Of a DNA stretch of 64,000 nt, positions 7,708 to 17,010 are shown one piece after another. This DNA is from an uncultured Prevotellaceae bacterium. Its GTDB lineage: Bacteria > Bacteroidota > Bacteroidia > Bacteroidales > Bacteroidaceae. The DNA lies in contig ONDP01000019.1 in assembly GCA_900316645.1 (NCBI GenBank), forward strand, positions 1 to 64,000. Direction: 5' to 3'. The notes beneath the pieces were generated by a model. It was not told the DNA's origin. It saw only the letters and a program-made list of their open reading frames with translations, and made no database searches. The translations under genes were made by a program, and so were the position numbers. The stretch's first letter is position 1. Each line of letters starts with the position of its first letter.

Positions 7708-10700
7708 ATGCAAAACAAAGGAATTGTAAAGTTTATCGCACTCGTTTTGATTCTCGTGTGCTGCTTTTACCTGTCCTTCTCGTTTGTGACACGCCACTAC
7801 GAAAGTAAGGCTGCTGCCATGGGTGAGGAGGCCGGTCAGGAGTACCTCGACTCAATCATGAACGAGAAAGTGTACTGCGGAATCTATTCATTCAAGCAGT
7901 GCCGCGAGATGGAGATCGGTCTCGGACTTGACCTGAAAGGCGGTATGAATGTCATTCTTGAGGTTTCAGTACCCGATGTAGTCGACGTACTGGCTGACCA
8001 CAAGACAGATGCTGCCTACAAGAAGTCGATGGAAGAGGCTAAGAAGGAAGAGGAAACCAGTCAGAGTGATTTCATCTCCCTGTTTATCAAGTATTGGAAG
8101 CAGAACTCCAATGGTCGTCCCCTGGCTGCCGTCTTTGCTACTCAGCAGATGAAGGGCAAGGTGAGCACTAGCAGTACCGACGCCGAGGTGGAGCGTGCCC
8201 TGCGTGCAGAAGTTCAGTCGGCTGTTGACAACTCTTTCAATGTAGTCCGCAACCGTATTGATAAGTTTGGCGTTGTACAGCCAAATATCCAGAAGCTCGA
8301 AGGACAGAGTGGACGTATCATGGTGGAAATGCCTGGTATCAAGGAGCCCGAGCGTGTTCGTAAGTTGCTGCAGGGTAGTGCCAATCTGGAGTTCTGGGAG
8401 ACTTACAATTCTCAGGAGATTTATCCGCTGCTGGCTCAGCTCAACCAGAAGTATGCTGCTGTTGAGGCTGGTGTAGCTACCAATGATTCCGTTGCTGCCG
8501 ATACGACAGCCGTCGATACCGCTGCTGTTAAGACCAACGACTTGGCTGCCAAATTGGCCAAGAAGAACGATAAGGTCGTGGATGCCAAGGCCAAGGCTGA
8601 GGCGCTGAAGCAGAATCCACTGTTCGCTGTGTTCCAGCCCGTTCCCCAGGGACTGGCTATCGTTGGTTATGCCAACGCCCGTGATACAGCCGACGTGAAC
8701 AAGGTGATTTATTCCGACGTAGCCCGTCAGGTATTGCCCACAGAGTGTAAGCTCCGTTGGGGTGCCAAGGCAGAGGACTTCGGTGAGAACACCCATGGCG
8801 ACATCTTTGCACTCTATGCACTGAAAATTACTGAGCCTAACGGACGTGCTCCACTGGAGGGTGACGTGATTACCAATGCCAAGGACGAGTTCGACCAGAT
8901 GGGTCATCCTTCTGTTTCGATGCAGATGAATTCTGACGGTGCCCGCCGCTGGAGCCAGATTACCAAGCAGAACATCGGTCGCGGTGTAGCTATCGTGCTC
9001 GACGACGCTGTTTACAGCGCTCCACGTATCTTGACTCAGATTGACGGTGGTAACTCATCCATTACCGGTAACTTCACCATCGAGGATACCAAGGACTTGG
9101 CAAATACACTGAACTCAGGTAAGATGCCTGCCCCAACCCGTATCGTACAGGAAGAGGTGGTAGGTCCTTCACTCGGTGCCCAGTCAATCAAGCAGGGTGT
9201 CATCTCGTTCGTTGTAGCCTTCGTGCTGCTGATGGTTTACATGGTGATGCTGTATGGCTTCATCCCAGGTATGCTGGCCAACATGGCACTGCTGTTCAAC
9301 CTGTTCTTCACCCTCGGTATTCTGACCTCGTTCCAAGCAGCGCTGACCATGCCGGGTATTGCCGGTATCGTGCTGACCTTGGGTACTGCTGTGGATGCCA
9401 ACGTGCTTATCTATGAACGCACCAAGGAAGAGCTGCGTAAGGGTCACACCGTCAAGGAAGCCCTGAACCTCGGTTACTCGAATGCCTTCTCGGCTATCTT
9501 CGACTCTAACTTCACTTCGTTGATAACAGGTATCATCCTGTATGTCTTCGGAACCGGTCCTATCCGTGGTTTCGCAACCACCTTGATGATTGGTATCTGC
9601 GTATCGTTCTTCACAGCCGTCTTCATGACTCGCTTGATTTACGATGCTAAGATGAAGAAGGACAAGTGGCAGAACCTCACCTTCTCGACAGCTTACTCGC
9701 GCAACATGATGCAGAACACCAAGTTCAACTTCATGGGTATGTATAAGAAGTCGTTCACCATCTGGGGTGTTGCAGCCATCCTGTTCTGCGTCAGCTTCGC
9801 CGTTCGCGGCTTGAGCCAGAGCATCGACTTCACCGGTGGTCGTAACTATGTAGTGACCCTCGACAAGGAAGTGCCCGTTGAGCAGGTTCGTATTGCGCTG
9901 GGAGGTGTCTTTGTCAACACCATTGGTGAGAATGCCGGTAAGGAAGCTAACACCAGCGTTATTGCCCTGGGTACAGACGGAAAGACCGTTCGTATCTCTA
10001 CCAACTGGGACATCGAGTCGAACAATCCTCAGGTTGACGACAAGGCTGAGACCATTCTCTACAATGCATTGAAGAAGGCAGGATATGTTAATCAGGCTAA
10101 TGTGGAGGCCTTCAAGAACCCCGATGTTCGTGAGGGCGGCTCTATCATCAGTTCTGCCAAGGTAGGTCCTTCAGTAGCTAAGGATATCACCTATGGTGCT
10201 ATCATCTCAGTAGCTATTGCCCTGATTGCCATCTTCCTTTACATCCTGTTGCGCTTCCGCAACGTGGCTTACTCAGTAGGTTCTATCGTTGCCCTGGCAC
10301 TCGATGCACTGATTGTGATTGGCTTCTACTCAGTATTGTGGGGATGGGTTCCCATGTCACTCGAGATCGACCAGACCTTCATCGGTGCCATCCTGACCGT
10401 TATCGGTTACTCTATTAACGATAAGGTGGTGGTGTTCGACCGTGTACGTGAGAACTTCAACCTGTATGCTAAGCGTGATCGTCAGAGTCTGTTCAACGGT
10501 TCACTGAACCAGACGCTGGCTCGTACCATCAACACCTCTATCACAACGCTGATCGTATTGCTGTGTATTTTCATCCTCGGTGGTGACTCTATCCGCAGCT
10601 TCTCGTTCGCCATGATTCTCGGTGTTATCTTCGGTACGCTCTCGTCTATCTTCATTGCTGCTCCTACGGCATTCCTCGTGATGGGTCGCACCATCCGTGA

Positions 10701-10725
10701 GGCCGACGCTGCTGACGAGAAGTAA
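7708..10725 (+). CDS. secDF: Fused protein translocase subunits SecDF
   Basis: SecDF uses the proton gradient to help pull proteins through SecYEG. The 1005-residue protein is a natural SecD-SecF fusion of the kind usual in Bacteroidetes. An N-terminal membrane helix is followed by the SecD motif GLDLKGGMNV, the large periplasmic P1 region, six SecD helices, then SecF with its IDFTGGRNY motif near residue 705 and six more helices. A low-complexity Ala/Lys-rich insert (about 250-300) interrupts P1. The gene stands alone, with a strong promoter candidate before it and a good terminator after it. Confidence 0.97.
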   Translation: MQNKGIVKFIALVLILVCCFYLSFSFVTRHYESKAAAMGEEAGQEYLDSIMNEKVYCGIYSFKQCREMEIGLGLDLKGGMNVILEVSVPDVVDVLADHKTDAAYKKSMEEAKKEEETSQSDFISLFIKYWKQNSNGRPLAAVFATQQMKGKVSTSSTDAEVERALRAEVQSAVDNSFNVVRNRIDKFGVVQPNIQKLEGQSGRIMVEMPGIKEPERVRKLLQGSANLEFWETYNSQEIYPLLAQLNQKYAAVEAGVATNDSVAADTTAVDTAAVKTNDLAAKLAKKNDKVVDAKAKAEALKQNPLFAVFQPVPQGLAIVGYANARDTADVNKVIYSDVARQVLPTECKLRWGAKAEDFGENTHGDIFALYALKITEPNGRAPLEGDVITNAKDEFDQMGHPSVSMQMNSDGARRWSQITKQNIGRGVAIVLDDAVYSAPRILTQIDGGNSSITGNFTIEDTKDLANTLNSGKMPAPTRIVQEEVVGPSLGAQSIKQGVISFVVAFVLLMVYMVMLYGFIPGMLANMALLFNLFFTLGILTSFQAALTMPGIAGIVLTLGTAVDANVLIYERTKEELRKGHTVKEALNLGYSNAFSAIFDSNFTSLITGIILYVFGTGPIRGFATTLMIGICVSFFTAVFMTRLIYDAKMKKDKWQNLTFSTAYSRNMMQNTKFNFMGMYKKSFTIWGVAAILFCVSFAVRGLSQSIDFTGGRNYVVTLDKEVPVEQVRIALGGVFVNTIGENAGKEANTSVIALGTDGKTVRISTNWDIESNNPQVDDKAETILYNALKKAGYVNQANVEAFKNPDVREGGSIISSAKVGPSVAKDITYGAIISVAIALIAIFLYILLRFRNVAYSVGSIVALALDALIVIGFYSVLWGWVPMSLEIDQTFIGAILTVIGYSINDKVVVFDRVRENFNLYAKRDRQSLFNGSLNQTLARTINTSITTLIVLLCIFILGGDSIRSFSFAMILGVIFGTLSSIFIAAPTAFLVMGRTIREADAADEK

Positions 10726-10758
10726 CATAGAACTTTGTCTTTTGTAAAAATATGTGTG

Positions 10759-10794
10759 ACAGTCTGTTTCCTGTTTGGAGACAGACTGTTTTTC
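10759..10794 (+). terminator. Rho-independent terminator of secDF
   Basis: ACAGTCTGTTTCC (10759-10771) pairs with GGAGACAGACTGT (10777-10789), with one G-T wobble, a TGTTT loop, and TTTTT after the stem. Confidence 0.85.
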
Positions 10795-10820
10795 AAAGTA
10801 AGCAATCAATTGATATAATA

Positions 10821-12401
10821 ATGGAATTAAGAAACTTTTTTAACACAAAGACGCTCTGTATTGCTATGGCTGCCATGAGCATGACCATAGTATCGTGCAG
10901 TGACAATGACGACAAAGGCACAGTGCCGCCTCCTACTCCTCCTGCTCCTGAGGAAAAATATGCGATTGAGGTGGAAGAAGGCATGACTTTGCCCGAGGAT
11001 GAATTCTTGAAAGTTCCTGCTGTTGCCGGTGATCAGCAGATTGTCAATGCCCTGAAGTCAATCGACAAGGTGACTGACGTGAAGCCTTTTGAACAGACAA
11101 CGGGCTATGATGATAAAACCCAGAAGGCGATTACCAAGACTGCCTACTATTTCAACTACAAGCAGGACATTGACCATAACAATCCTTCAAAAGGTTGGTT
11201 CAAGCAGCAGTGCGTGCTCTCTGTGGCTGGTCAGGACCGCCCCACATTGTTGCATACAAATGGTTATGCTTTGGCTGATAAGAACCGTCTGCAGAATCTT
11301 GTCCCATTGGCGCTGGAGTCAGTGCTTGATGCTAACTGTCTTCATGTGGAATATCGCTACAACGGTTGGTCGCTACCTGAGGGATATACCAATAGATGGA
11401 ACTATCTGAGTGCCAAGCAGCAGGCGGCCGACTTGCATGCTATCGTCACTGCCATCAAGCAGAGTGGTGTAGTAGGCAAGAATAGCAAGTGGCTCGCTTC
11501 CGGTGTCAGCAAGGACGGTATGACTACAGCGCATTACGCTTATTTCTATCCCAACGAGATGGATGCCTATGTGCCCTTCTGTGCTCCCTTCCTGCTCGAC
11601 CTGCTGGACAAGCGTCCCTTTTCATATATTCTTAGCAAGGCAGCTTACAACGGTAATCAGGAAGTTGTGGATAAAGTGAAGGCAGCCTACCGCGCGTATG
11701 TCGGCAACAAGGAATTGCAGGCTGAGTGTGTGAAGATATATAAGACGATAAAGCCGGAGTATGCGTCTTCTGCCGATGAAGATATACGTTTTTTCCTGTT
11801 GAATAGCCTTTTCTCTAATTATTATTCCAAAATGTCGTATGTACCCTATAAGAAATGGGAGTATATGATTCCTAAGGCTGGCGATCCCGCTGTCAACTTC
11901 TATGATTTCATTATGGCAGATGCGGATACGAAATACAAGGAAAATAACCTTTCTGGGCTATATAGCTCCAGACGTGCTCAGGCAGTCACCCGTCATGACC
12001 CCTATGATGTTCAGGCATGTATCGACTTGGGAAGCTATAGTTTTGTACTCGACTGGGTAGAGGACTTGTTGAGCGATGCTGAAAAGAAATATCTCTTAAA
12101 AGGTTACATTCAAGCGACCTATGGTGTGACTTACGACAAAGGCAAGTTTGTCAGCGAGTTCCTTGAGGGTATGAAACAGTCCACCTGTCACATGATGTTC
12201 GTTTACGGTATGCAGGACCCCTGGACTGGCGGTCAGATTCCCGACGACAAAATGGGAAAGAACAGTCGTAAGCTCATCATACAAAGACCATACGATGAAA
12301 GTGAGGCGGGACTGCACAATGATGCTATTTCTACATGGAGCCAATCGGAGAGAAACGAGCTCTTCACGTGGCTTAATCAGCTTGGTTTCGCTACTAAATA
12401 A
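10821..12401 (+). CDS. S37-family (tripeptidyl aminopeptidase-like) lipoprotein
   Basis: The 526-residue lipoprotein (lipobox IVSC, Cys26) has a Pro-rich linker (PPPTPPAPEE) and then an alpha/beta-hydrolase fold like the S37 peptidases (PS-10 family). The nucleophile elbow is ASGVSKDGMTT with Ser230. Most relatives read SKGG here, so the Asp in place of Gly is a deviation. The late Asp/His region is 'FVYGMQDPWTGGQ' and 'SEAGLHNDAI'. It probably releases tripeptides from protein N-termini at the outer membrane. ATG 10821 is chosen over an upstream in-frame codon because it gives a clean signal peptide and lies beyond the secDF terminator. Confidence 0.82.
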   Translation: MELRNFFNTKTLCIAMAAMSMTIVSCSDNDDKGTVPPPTPPAPEEKYAIEVEEGMTLPEDEFLKVPAVAGDQQIVNALKSIDKVTDVKPFEQTTGYDDKTQKAITKTAYYFNYKQDIDHNNPSKGWFKQQCVLSVAGQDRPTLLHTNGYALADKNRLQNLVPLALESVLDANCLHVEYRYNGWSLPEGYTNRWNYLSAKQQAADLHAIVTAIKQSGVVGKNSKWLASGVSKDGMTTAHYAYFYPNEMDAYVPFCAPFLLDLLDKRPFSYILSKAAYNGNQEVVDKVKAAYRAYVGNKELQAECVKIYKTIKPEYASSADEDIRFFLLNSLFSNYYSKMSYVPYKKWEYMIPKAGDPAVNFYDFIMADADTKYKENNLSGLYSSRRAQAVTRHDPYDVQACIDLGSYSFVLDWVEDLLSDAEKKYLLKGYIQATYGVTYDKGKFVSEFLEGMKQSTCHMMFVYGMQDPWTGGQIPDDKMGKNSRKLIIQRPYDESEAGLHNDAISTWSQSERNELFTWLNQLGFATK

Positions 12402-12407
12402 TAAAAC

Positions 12408-12438
12408 AAAGGTGCGCACACAAGCGCACCTTTATTTT
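12408..12438. terminator. Bidirectional terminator
   Basis: AAAGGTGCGC (12408-12417) pairs perfectly with GCGCACCTTT (12424-12433) around a 6-nt loop, with ATTTTT after it and A-rich sequence before it. It separates the converging S37 and MaoC genes. Confidence 0.85.
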
Positions 12439-12450
12439 TCTGTAATCACG

Positions 12451-12915
12451 TTATTCAAAATAATAGAGGAAGGCCGCAATACCTTCAAGGGCAGGTTTGC
12501 GTTGCCCCTCGATTTCGATTTTGAATTTGATTTCGGTCTTGCAGATGCCACGCAGGTTCTGAATGGAATGGAGCTTGGTGACCAGACGCACGCGGCTGCC
12601 TGTGATGACGGGCTGACCAAATCGCATGTCGTTCATACCATAGTTCACCATCATCTTGATATTGTTGACCTCGATAATCTGTTCCCACATGTAGGGCAGC
12701 AGGCTCAGTGTGAGGTAGCCGTGGGCAATGGTGCTCTTGTAAGGGCTTTCTTCGCGCGCGCGTTCCACATTAACATGTATCCACTGATGGTCGAGTGTGG
12801 CATCAGCAAAAAGGTTGATACGTTCCTGGTCAACCTCCAACCACTCGGAGGTACCTAATTCTTCGCCCAGATGGGCTGCAAACTCGTCGTACGAGTTAAT
12901 GACTAATTTTCCCAT
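12451..12915 (-). CDS. MaoC-family (R)-specific enoyl-CoA hydratase-like protein
   Basis: This 154-residue single hot-dog-fold protein carries the hydratase dyad in 'DATLDHQWIHVN' (Asp/His) and the following 'TIAHGYLTLSLLP' segment. Such enzymes add water to trans-2-enoyl thioesters. The exact substrate cannot be read from the sequence, and it lies alone, away from fatty-acid genes. Length and motifs fit MaoC/NodN-like proteins well. Confidence 0.88.
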   Translation of the reverse strand: MGKLVINSYDEFAAHLGEELGTSEWLEVDQERINLFADATLDHQWIHVNVERAREESPYKSTIAHGYLTLSLLPYMWEQIIEVNNIKMMVNYGMNDMRFGQPVITGSRVRLVTKLHSIQNLRGICKTEIKFKIEIEGQRKPALEGIAAFLYYFE

Positions 12916-12940
12916 GTTATAAATAATTTAAAATATGGTA

Positions 12941-12948
12941 CAAAGTTA
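12941..12948 (-). promoter_or_regulatory. -7 promoter element of MaoC gene
   Basis: TAACTTTG on the minus strand, 26 nt upstream of the MaoC start, matches TAnnTTTG. Confidence 0.55.
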
Positions 12949-12955
12949 GTAAAAA

Positions 12956-12990
12956 CTTTAAACTTTAAACTCTAAACTCTAAACTTTTTA
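12956..12990. repeat. Five 7-bp tandem units upstream of tRNA-Arg
   Basis: CTTTAAA, CTTTAAA, CTCTAAA, CTCTAAA, CTTTTTA follow one another directly between two divergent promoters. They end one base before the tRNA -7 box. Copy number could vary and alter promoter spacing. Confidence 0.7.
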
Positions 12991-12991
12991 T

Positions 12992-12999
12992 TATCTTTG
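12992..12999 (+). promoter_or_regulatory. -7 promoter element of tRNA-Arg
   Basis: TATCTTTG matches TAnnTTTG, 17 nt before the tRNA 5' end. It is the only evident promoter for the tRNA and the genes after it. Confidence 0.6.
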
Positions 13000-13016
13000 C
13001 ACTCGTAAATGATGAC

Positions 13017-13088
13017 GCCCTGATAGTTAAATGGATATAACAAGGCTCTCCTAAAGCTTAGTTCCGAGTTCGATTCTCGGTCGGGGTA
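13017..13088 (+). tRNA. tRNA-Arg (anticodon CCT)
   Basis: All four arms can be drawn by eye. The acceptor GCCCTGA pairs with TCGGGGT (two G-T wobbles), the anticodon stem AGGCT/AGCTT encloses loop CTCCTAA with anticodon CCT, and the T arm is CCGAG-TTCGATT-CTCGG. The CCA end is not encoded; the discriminator base is A. It decodes AGG. The following coding sequence starts only two bases after the tRNA end. Confidence 0.93.
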
Positions 13089-13090
13089 CT

Positions 13091-14239
13091 ATGAAAACGA
13101 TTGAGATTAAGGAAGTTACAAGCATAGCGCAACTGAAACAGTTCGTTCAGTTCCACTATGACCTTTATCGAGGCTGTCAGCAGGCGGTTCCTTTTCTTTT
13201 TACTGAGGAGATGAACACGCTGAGGCATGACCGTAACGCTTGCTTCGACTTCTGCGAGGCGAGCTACCTGATGGCTTTCAGAGGCGAGGAGATGGTGGGA
13301 CGCGTGGCTGCCATTATCAATCATCGTGCCAATGAGCGTTGGCAGCGGAAGGTCGTTCGTTTCGGATGGCTCGACTTCATCGACGACAAGGAGGTGAGCC
13401 GCGCCTTGCTCGAGGCTGTCGAACAATGGGGCAGGCAGAAAGGAATGACCGAGGTGGCAGGTCCCCTGGGATTTACCGATATGGACCGTGAAGGACTGCT
13501 GATAGAGGGCTTCGACCAGGATGCTACCATGTATATCAATTACAACTATCCTTACTACGTTCAGCACATCGAACAGATGGGCGGCTTCGAGAAGGATAAC
13601 GACTATATGGAGTATCGGGTGAAAGTGCCTGAGCAGGTGCCTGAGAAATTCCATAAGATAGCCGAAATGATTCGCAAGCGCTATAATCTTCATGTGCGCA
13701 AGTTTACCCGTGCCGAACTGCTCAAGGGCGGCAAGGGTAGGGAGATTTTCAATATCGTCAATGCCACGTATAAGGACCTCTATGGCTACTCTCAGCTCTC
13801 TGAGAAACAAATCATCCAATTGGTTGACCAATATATCAAGGTGGTTGACTATCATCTCCTGACAGCCATCGAAGACTGGAATACCCCCGACCATAAGGTG
13901 GTGGGATTCGGCATTACCTTCCCCTCGTTCAACGAGGCATTGCGTAAGACGCGCGACGGCAGGCTGCTGCCCTTCGGTTGGTGGCACATGCTGAAAGTGC
14001 TGAAGTGGCACAAGACCGACGTGGTTGACTTGCTGCTCATCGGTGTGTTGCCCGAATATCGTGCCAAAGGTGCCAATTCATTGATTTTCGACGACCTCAT
14101 CCAATGGTTTCAGCGCTATGGTTTCAAATGGGCTGAAGCAATGCCACAGATGGAGACGAACGAGCACATGCGTGGGCAGTGGCAGTACTTGGAGGCCACC
14201 CAGCATCGTCGCCATCGCTGTTATAGAAAGAAGTTATAA
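13091..14239 (+). CDS. GNAT-superfamily acyltransferase-like protein
   Basis: The 382-residue protein resembles the large Bacteroidetes GNAT-like family beginning 'IEIKEVTSIAQLKQFVQFHYDLYRGC'. It has two acetyltransferase-like halves. The second contains 'VDLLLIGVLPEYRAKGANSLIF', an acyl-CoA pyrophosphate-binding-type motif. The substrate is unknown; a small metabolite or lipid intermediate is more likely than a protein. The ATG lies 2 nt after tRNA-Arg, leaving no room for a separate ribosome binding site, and nrdD begins 20 nt downstream, so tRNA, this gene and nrdDG may share a transcript. Confidence 0.75.
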   Translation: MKTIEIKEVTSIAQLKQFVQFHYDLYRGCQQAVPFLFTEEMNTLRHDRNACFDFCEASYLMAFRGEEMVGRVAAIINHRANERWQRKVVRFGWLDFIDDKEVSRALLEAVEQWGRQKGMTEVAGPLGFTDMDREGLLIEGFDQDATMYINYNYPYYVQHIEQMGGFEKDNDYMEYRVKVPEQVPEKFHKIAEMIRKRYNLHVRKFTRAELLKGGKGREIFNIVNATYKDLYGYSQLSEKQIIQLVDQYIKVVDYHLLTAIEDWNTPDHKVVGFGITFPSFNEALRKTRDGRLLPFGWWHMLKVLKWHKTDVVDLLLIGVLPEYRAKGANSLIFDDLIQWFQRYGFKWAEAMPQMETNEHMRGQWQYLEATQHRRHRCYRKKL

Positions 14240-14259
14240 CTAAAAACTGTTATTATTAT

Positions 14260-16494
14260 ATGATACAAACTGTTGTAAAGCGCGACGGGCGCATTGTGGG
14301 TTTTAATGAACAGAAAATCATGGCTGCTATCCGTAAGGCCATGCTGAGTACCGAGAAGGGTGAAGACGAACGACTGCTCCAAACCATTACCGACCGTATT
14401 GCAGCCAAGGGTAGTCCTCAGATGACGGTTGAGGAAATCCAGGATGCTGTTGAGGTGGAGCTGATGAAGTCGAGTCGTAAGGATGTAGCCCAGCGCTATA
14501 TCGCCTATCGCAACCAGCGTTCTATTGCCCGTAAGGCAAAGACCCGTGATGTGTTCCTCGATATCGTGAACATCAAGAACAATGATGTCACCCGTGAGAA
14601 TGCCAATATGAATGCCGACACTCCAGCCGGTATGATGATGAAGTTTGCCTCCGAGAGCACCAAGCCCTTCGTTGACGACTATCTGTTGTCGCCCGAAAGC
14701 CGTGATGCAGTAGAGCATAACTATCTGCATATACACGATAAGGATTACTATCCCACCAAGTCGCTGACCTGCGTACAGCATCCGTTGGACAATATCCTCA
14801 ATCAGGGTTTTGTGGCAGGTCATGGTGCCAGCCGTCCTGCCAAGCGCATCGAGACAGCCGCCGTGTTGGCCTGTATCTCGATGGAGTGCGCCCAGAACGA
14901 GATGCACGGTGGTCAGGCCATTCCAGCCTTCGATTTCTATCTGGCTCCCTTTGTACGTCTCTCGTATATTGAGGAACTGAAAGCCCTCGAAGACTTGAAC
15001 GGTGAGGATTACAGTGCCCTTTACGATGAGGTGCTGATAGACTATATCAAACAGCCGCTCGGCACGTTGAAAGGCATCGACCGTGTGCGCCAGCATGCCA
15101 TCAATAAGACAGTGGGACGTGTTCATCAGGCGATGGAGGCATTTATCCATAATATGAATACCATCCATTCGCGTGGTGGTAATCAGGTGGTGTTCTCGTC
15201 TATCAACTATGGTACCGACACCTCTGCCGAAGGCCGTTGCATCATGCGTGAATTGCTGAACAGCACTTATCAAGGTGTGGGAAATGGTGAGACAGCCATC
15301 TTCCCCATCCAGATATGGAAGAAGAAACGTGGTGTGAACTATCTGCCTACCGACCCCAACTACGACCTCTATCAGTTGGCTTGTAAGGTGACGGCTCGTC
15401 GTTTCTTTCCCAACTTCCTCAACCTCGACGCTACCTACAATCAGGACAGTGAGTGGCGTGCCGACGACCCCAAGCGCTATCTGCATGAGGTGGCTACCAT
15501 GGGATGCCGTACCCGTGTGTTCGAGAATCGTTTCGGTCCCCGAACCTCTATCGGACGTGGCAACCTGTCGTTTACCACCATTAACATCGTGCGTATAGCC
15601 ATCGAGTGTATGGATGTGAAGGACAAGGAGGCGCGTATTGCCAAGTTCTTTGCACGCCTCGATGAGATGTTGGAGGTGGCTGCCAAGCAGTTGGACGAGC
15701 GTTTCCAGTTCCAGAAGACAGCCTTCGTCAAGCAGTTCCCGCTGCTGATGCGCAGCCTGTGGATAGGTGCCGACAAACTCAGTCCCAACGATACCATCGA
15801 GAGCGTGATCAATCAAGGCACCCTGGGTATTGGCTTCATCGGACTGGCAGAGTGTCTGGTTGCCCTCGTCGGCAAGCACCACGGAGAGAGTGAGGAGGCT
15901 CAGGAATTAGGTTTGAAGATTATAGGTTATATGCGTCAGCGTATCAACGACTTCTGCGATCGTTATCAGCACAACTATTCGGTGCTGGCTACTCCGGCAG
16001 AGGGCTTGAGTGGTAAGTTCACCAAGAAGGATCGCAAGGAGTTCGGTATCATCCCCGGGGTGACTGATCGTGACTATTATACCAACTCCAACCACGTGCC
16101 TGTTTACTATAAGTGCTCTGCCCGTCACAAGGCGGAAATCGAGGCTCCTTATCATGAGATGACGCGTGGTGGACATATCTTCTACGTGGAGATTGACGGT
16201 GATGCCACGCATAACCCACAGGTCATTATGAGTGTGGTGGATATGATGGATAAGTTGAACATGGGTTACGGCTCTGTCAACCACAATCGCAACCGCTGCA
16301 TGGACTGTGGCTACGAGAATGCCACACCGTCGCTGGAGAAATGTCCGAAGTGCGGCAGTACCAACATTGACAAGTTGCAGCGCATCACGGGCTATCTCGT
16401 GGGTACAACCGACCGCTGGAATCACGGCAAACTCTGTGAACTCAACGATCGTGTGACACATATCGAGGGCTCGCAGCAGCAAGAATTGTTCTAA
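14260..16494 (+). CDS. nrdD: Anaerobic ribonucleoside-triphosphate reductase
   Basis: Class III reductase makes dNTPs without oxygen, using a glycyl radical. The 744-residue protein begins with an ATP-cone allosteric domain ('VVKRDGRIVGFNEQKIMAAIRKAM'). It ends with a four-cysteine zinc site (CMDCGYEN and CPKCGS) followed by the radical loop RITGYLVG, with Gly711 as the radical site. Length is normal for the family. nrdG starts at the next base after the stop. Confidence 0.97.
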   Translation: MIQTVVKRDGRIVGFNEQKIMAAIRKAMLSTEKGEDERLLQTITDRIAAKGSPQMTVEEIQDAVEVELMKSSRKDVAQRYIAYRNQRSIARKAKTRDVFLDIVNIKNNDVTRENANMNADTPAGMMMKFASESTKPFVDDYLLSPESRDAVEHNYLHIHDKDYYPTKSLTCVQHPLDNILNQGFVAGHGASRPAKRIETAAVLACISMECAQNEMHGGQAIPAFDFYLAPFVRLSYIEELKALEDLNGEDYSALYDEVLIDYIKQPLGTLKGIDRVRQHAINKTVGRVHQAMEAFIHNMNTIHSRGGNQVVFSSINYGTDTSAEGRCIMRELLNSTYQGVGNGETAIFPIQIWKKKRGVNYLPTDPNYDLYQLACKVTARRFFPNFLNLDATYNQDSEWRADDPKRYLHEVATMGCRTRVFENRFGPRTSIGRGNLSFTTINIVRIAIECMDVKDKEARIAKFFARLDEMLEVAAKQLDERFQFQKTAFVKQFPLLMRSLWIGADKLSPNDTIESVINQGTLGIGFIGLAECLVALVGKHHGESEEAQELGLKIIGYMRQRINDFCDRYQHNYSVLATPAEGLSGKFTKKDRKEFGIIPGVTDRDYYTNSNHVPVYYKCSARHKAEIEAPYHEMTRGGHIFYVEIDGDATHNPQVIMSVVDMMDKLNMGYGSVNHNRNRCMDCGYENATPSLEKCPKCGSTNIDKLQRITGYLVGTTDRWNHGKLCELNDRVTHIEGSQQQELF

Positions 16495-16989
16495 ATGATT
16501 TCCGTCTTAGACATCATAGAAGATACAATGGTAGATGGTCCGGGTTTCCGGACCTCTATCTATTGTGCCGGATGTCGCCATGCCTGCCCTGGCTGTCATA
16601 ACCCACAGTCGTGGGATTTCAGCGGGGGCCACCCCATGACCACCGAACAGATAATGCGCGTCATTGAGGCCGACCCCTATGCCAATGTCACCTTTACCGG
16701 TGGCGACCCCATGTATCAGCCTGAGGGTTTTGCCGAACTGGCACTGGCCATCAGGGAACGTACGAATAAAGATATATGGTGTTTTACGGGTTTTACCTAC
16801 GAAACCCTCTTGCACAACCCCCGCCACCGCCAACTGCTGCAACTGATTGACGTTCTTGTTGACGGTCCCTTCATCAAGGCTTTGCGTGATGAGACATTGT
16901 TGTTCCGGGGCAGCAGCAACCAGCGACTCATCGATGTGCCGAAATCGCTGACAACAGGTAAGGTGGTGCTTTTTGAACCTGATGTGTGA
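16495..16989 (+). CDS. nrdG: Anaerobic ribonucleotide reductase-activating protein
   Basis: This radical-SAM enzyme makes the glycyl radical on NrdD. The 164-residue protein has the cluster motif CRHACPGC (CxxxCxxC) near residues 25-32 and the TGGDPM glycine-rich SAM motif. Its ATG directly abuts the nrdD stop codon with no gap, which implies tight translational coupling. The next gene converges from the other strand 21 nt later. Confidence 0.96.
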   Translation: MISVLDIIEDTMVDGPGFRTSIYCAGCRHACPGCHNPQSWDFSGGHPMTTEQIMRVIEADPYANVTFTGGDPMYQPEGFAELALAIRERTNKDIWCFTGFTYETLLHNPRHRQLLQLIDVLVDGPFIKALRDETLLFRGSSNQRLIDVPKSLTTGKVVLFEPDV

Positions 16990-17010
16990 GGGACGAAGTA
17001 CGAAATATTG

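Noticed and set aside
7966-8907. 313-codon minus-strand frame
   Set aside because: Antisense to secDF, a certain gene.
12295-12858. Plus-strand frame across the S37 end and MaoC gene
   Set aside because: It runs through a bidirectional terminator and is antisense to the MaoC hydratase, which has its catalytic motif and a promoter.
14221-15882. Long open frame (553 codons) on the minus strand
   Set aside because: It lies wholly antisense to nrdD, whose motifs are complete; the frame shows no family features and is a codon-usage shadow.
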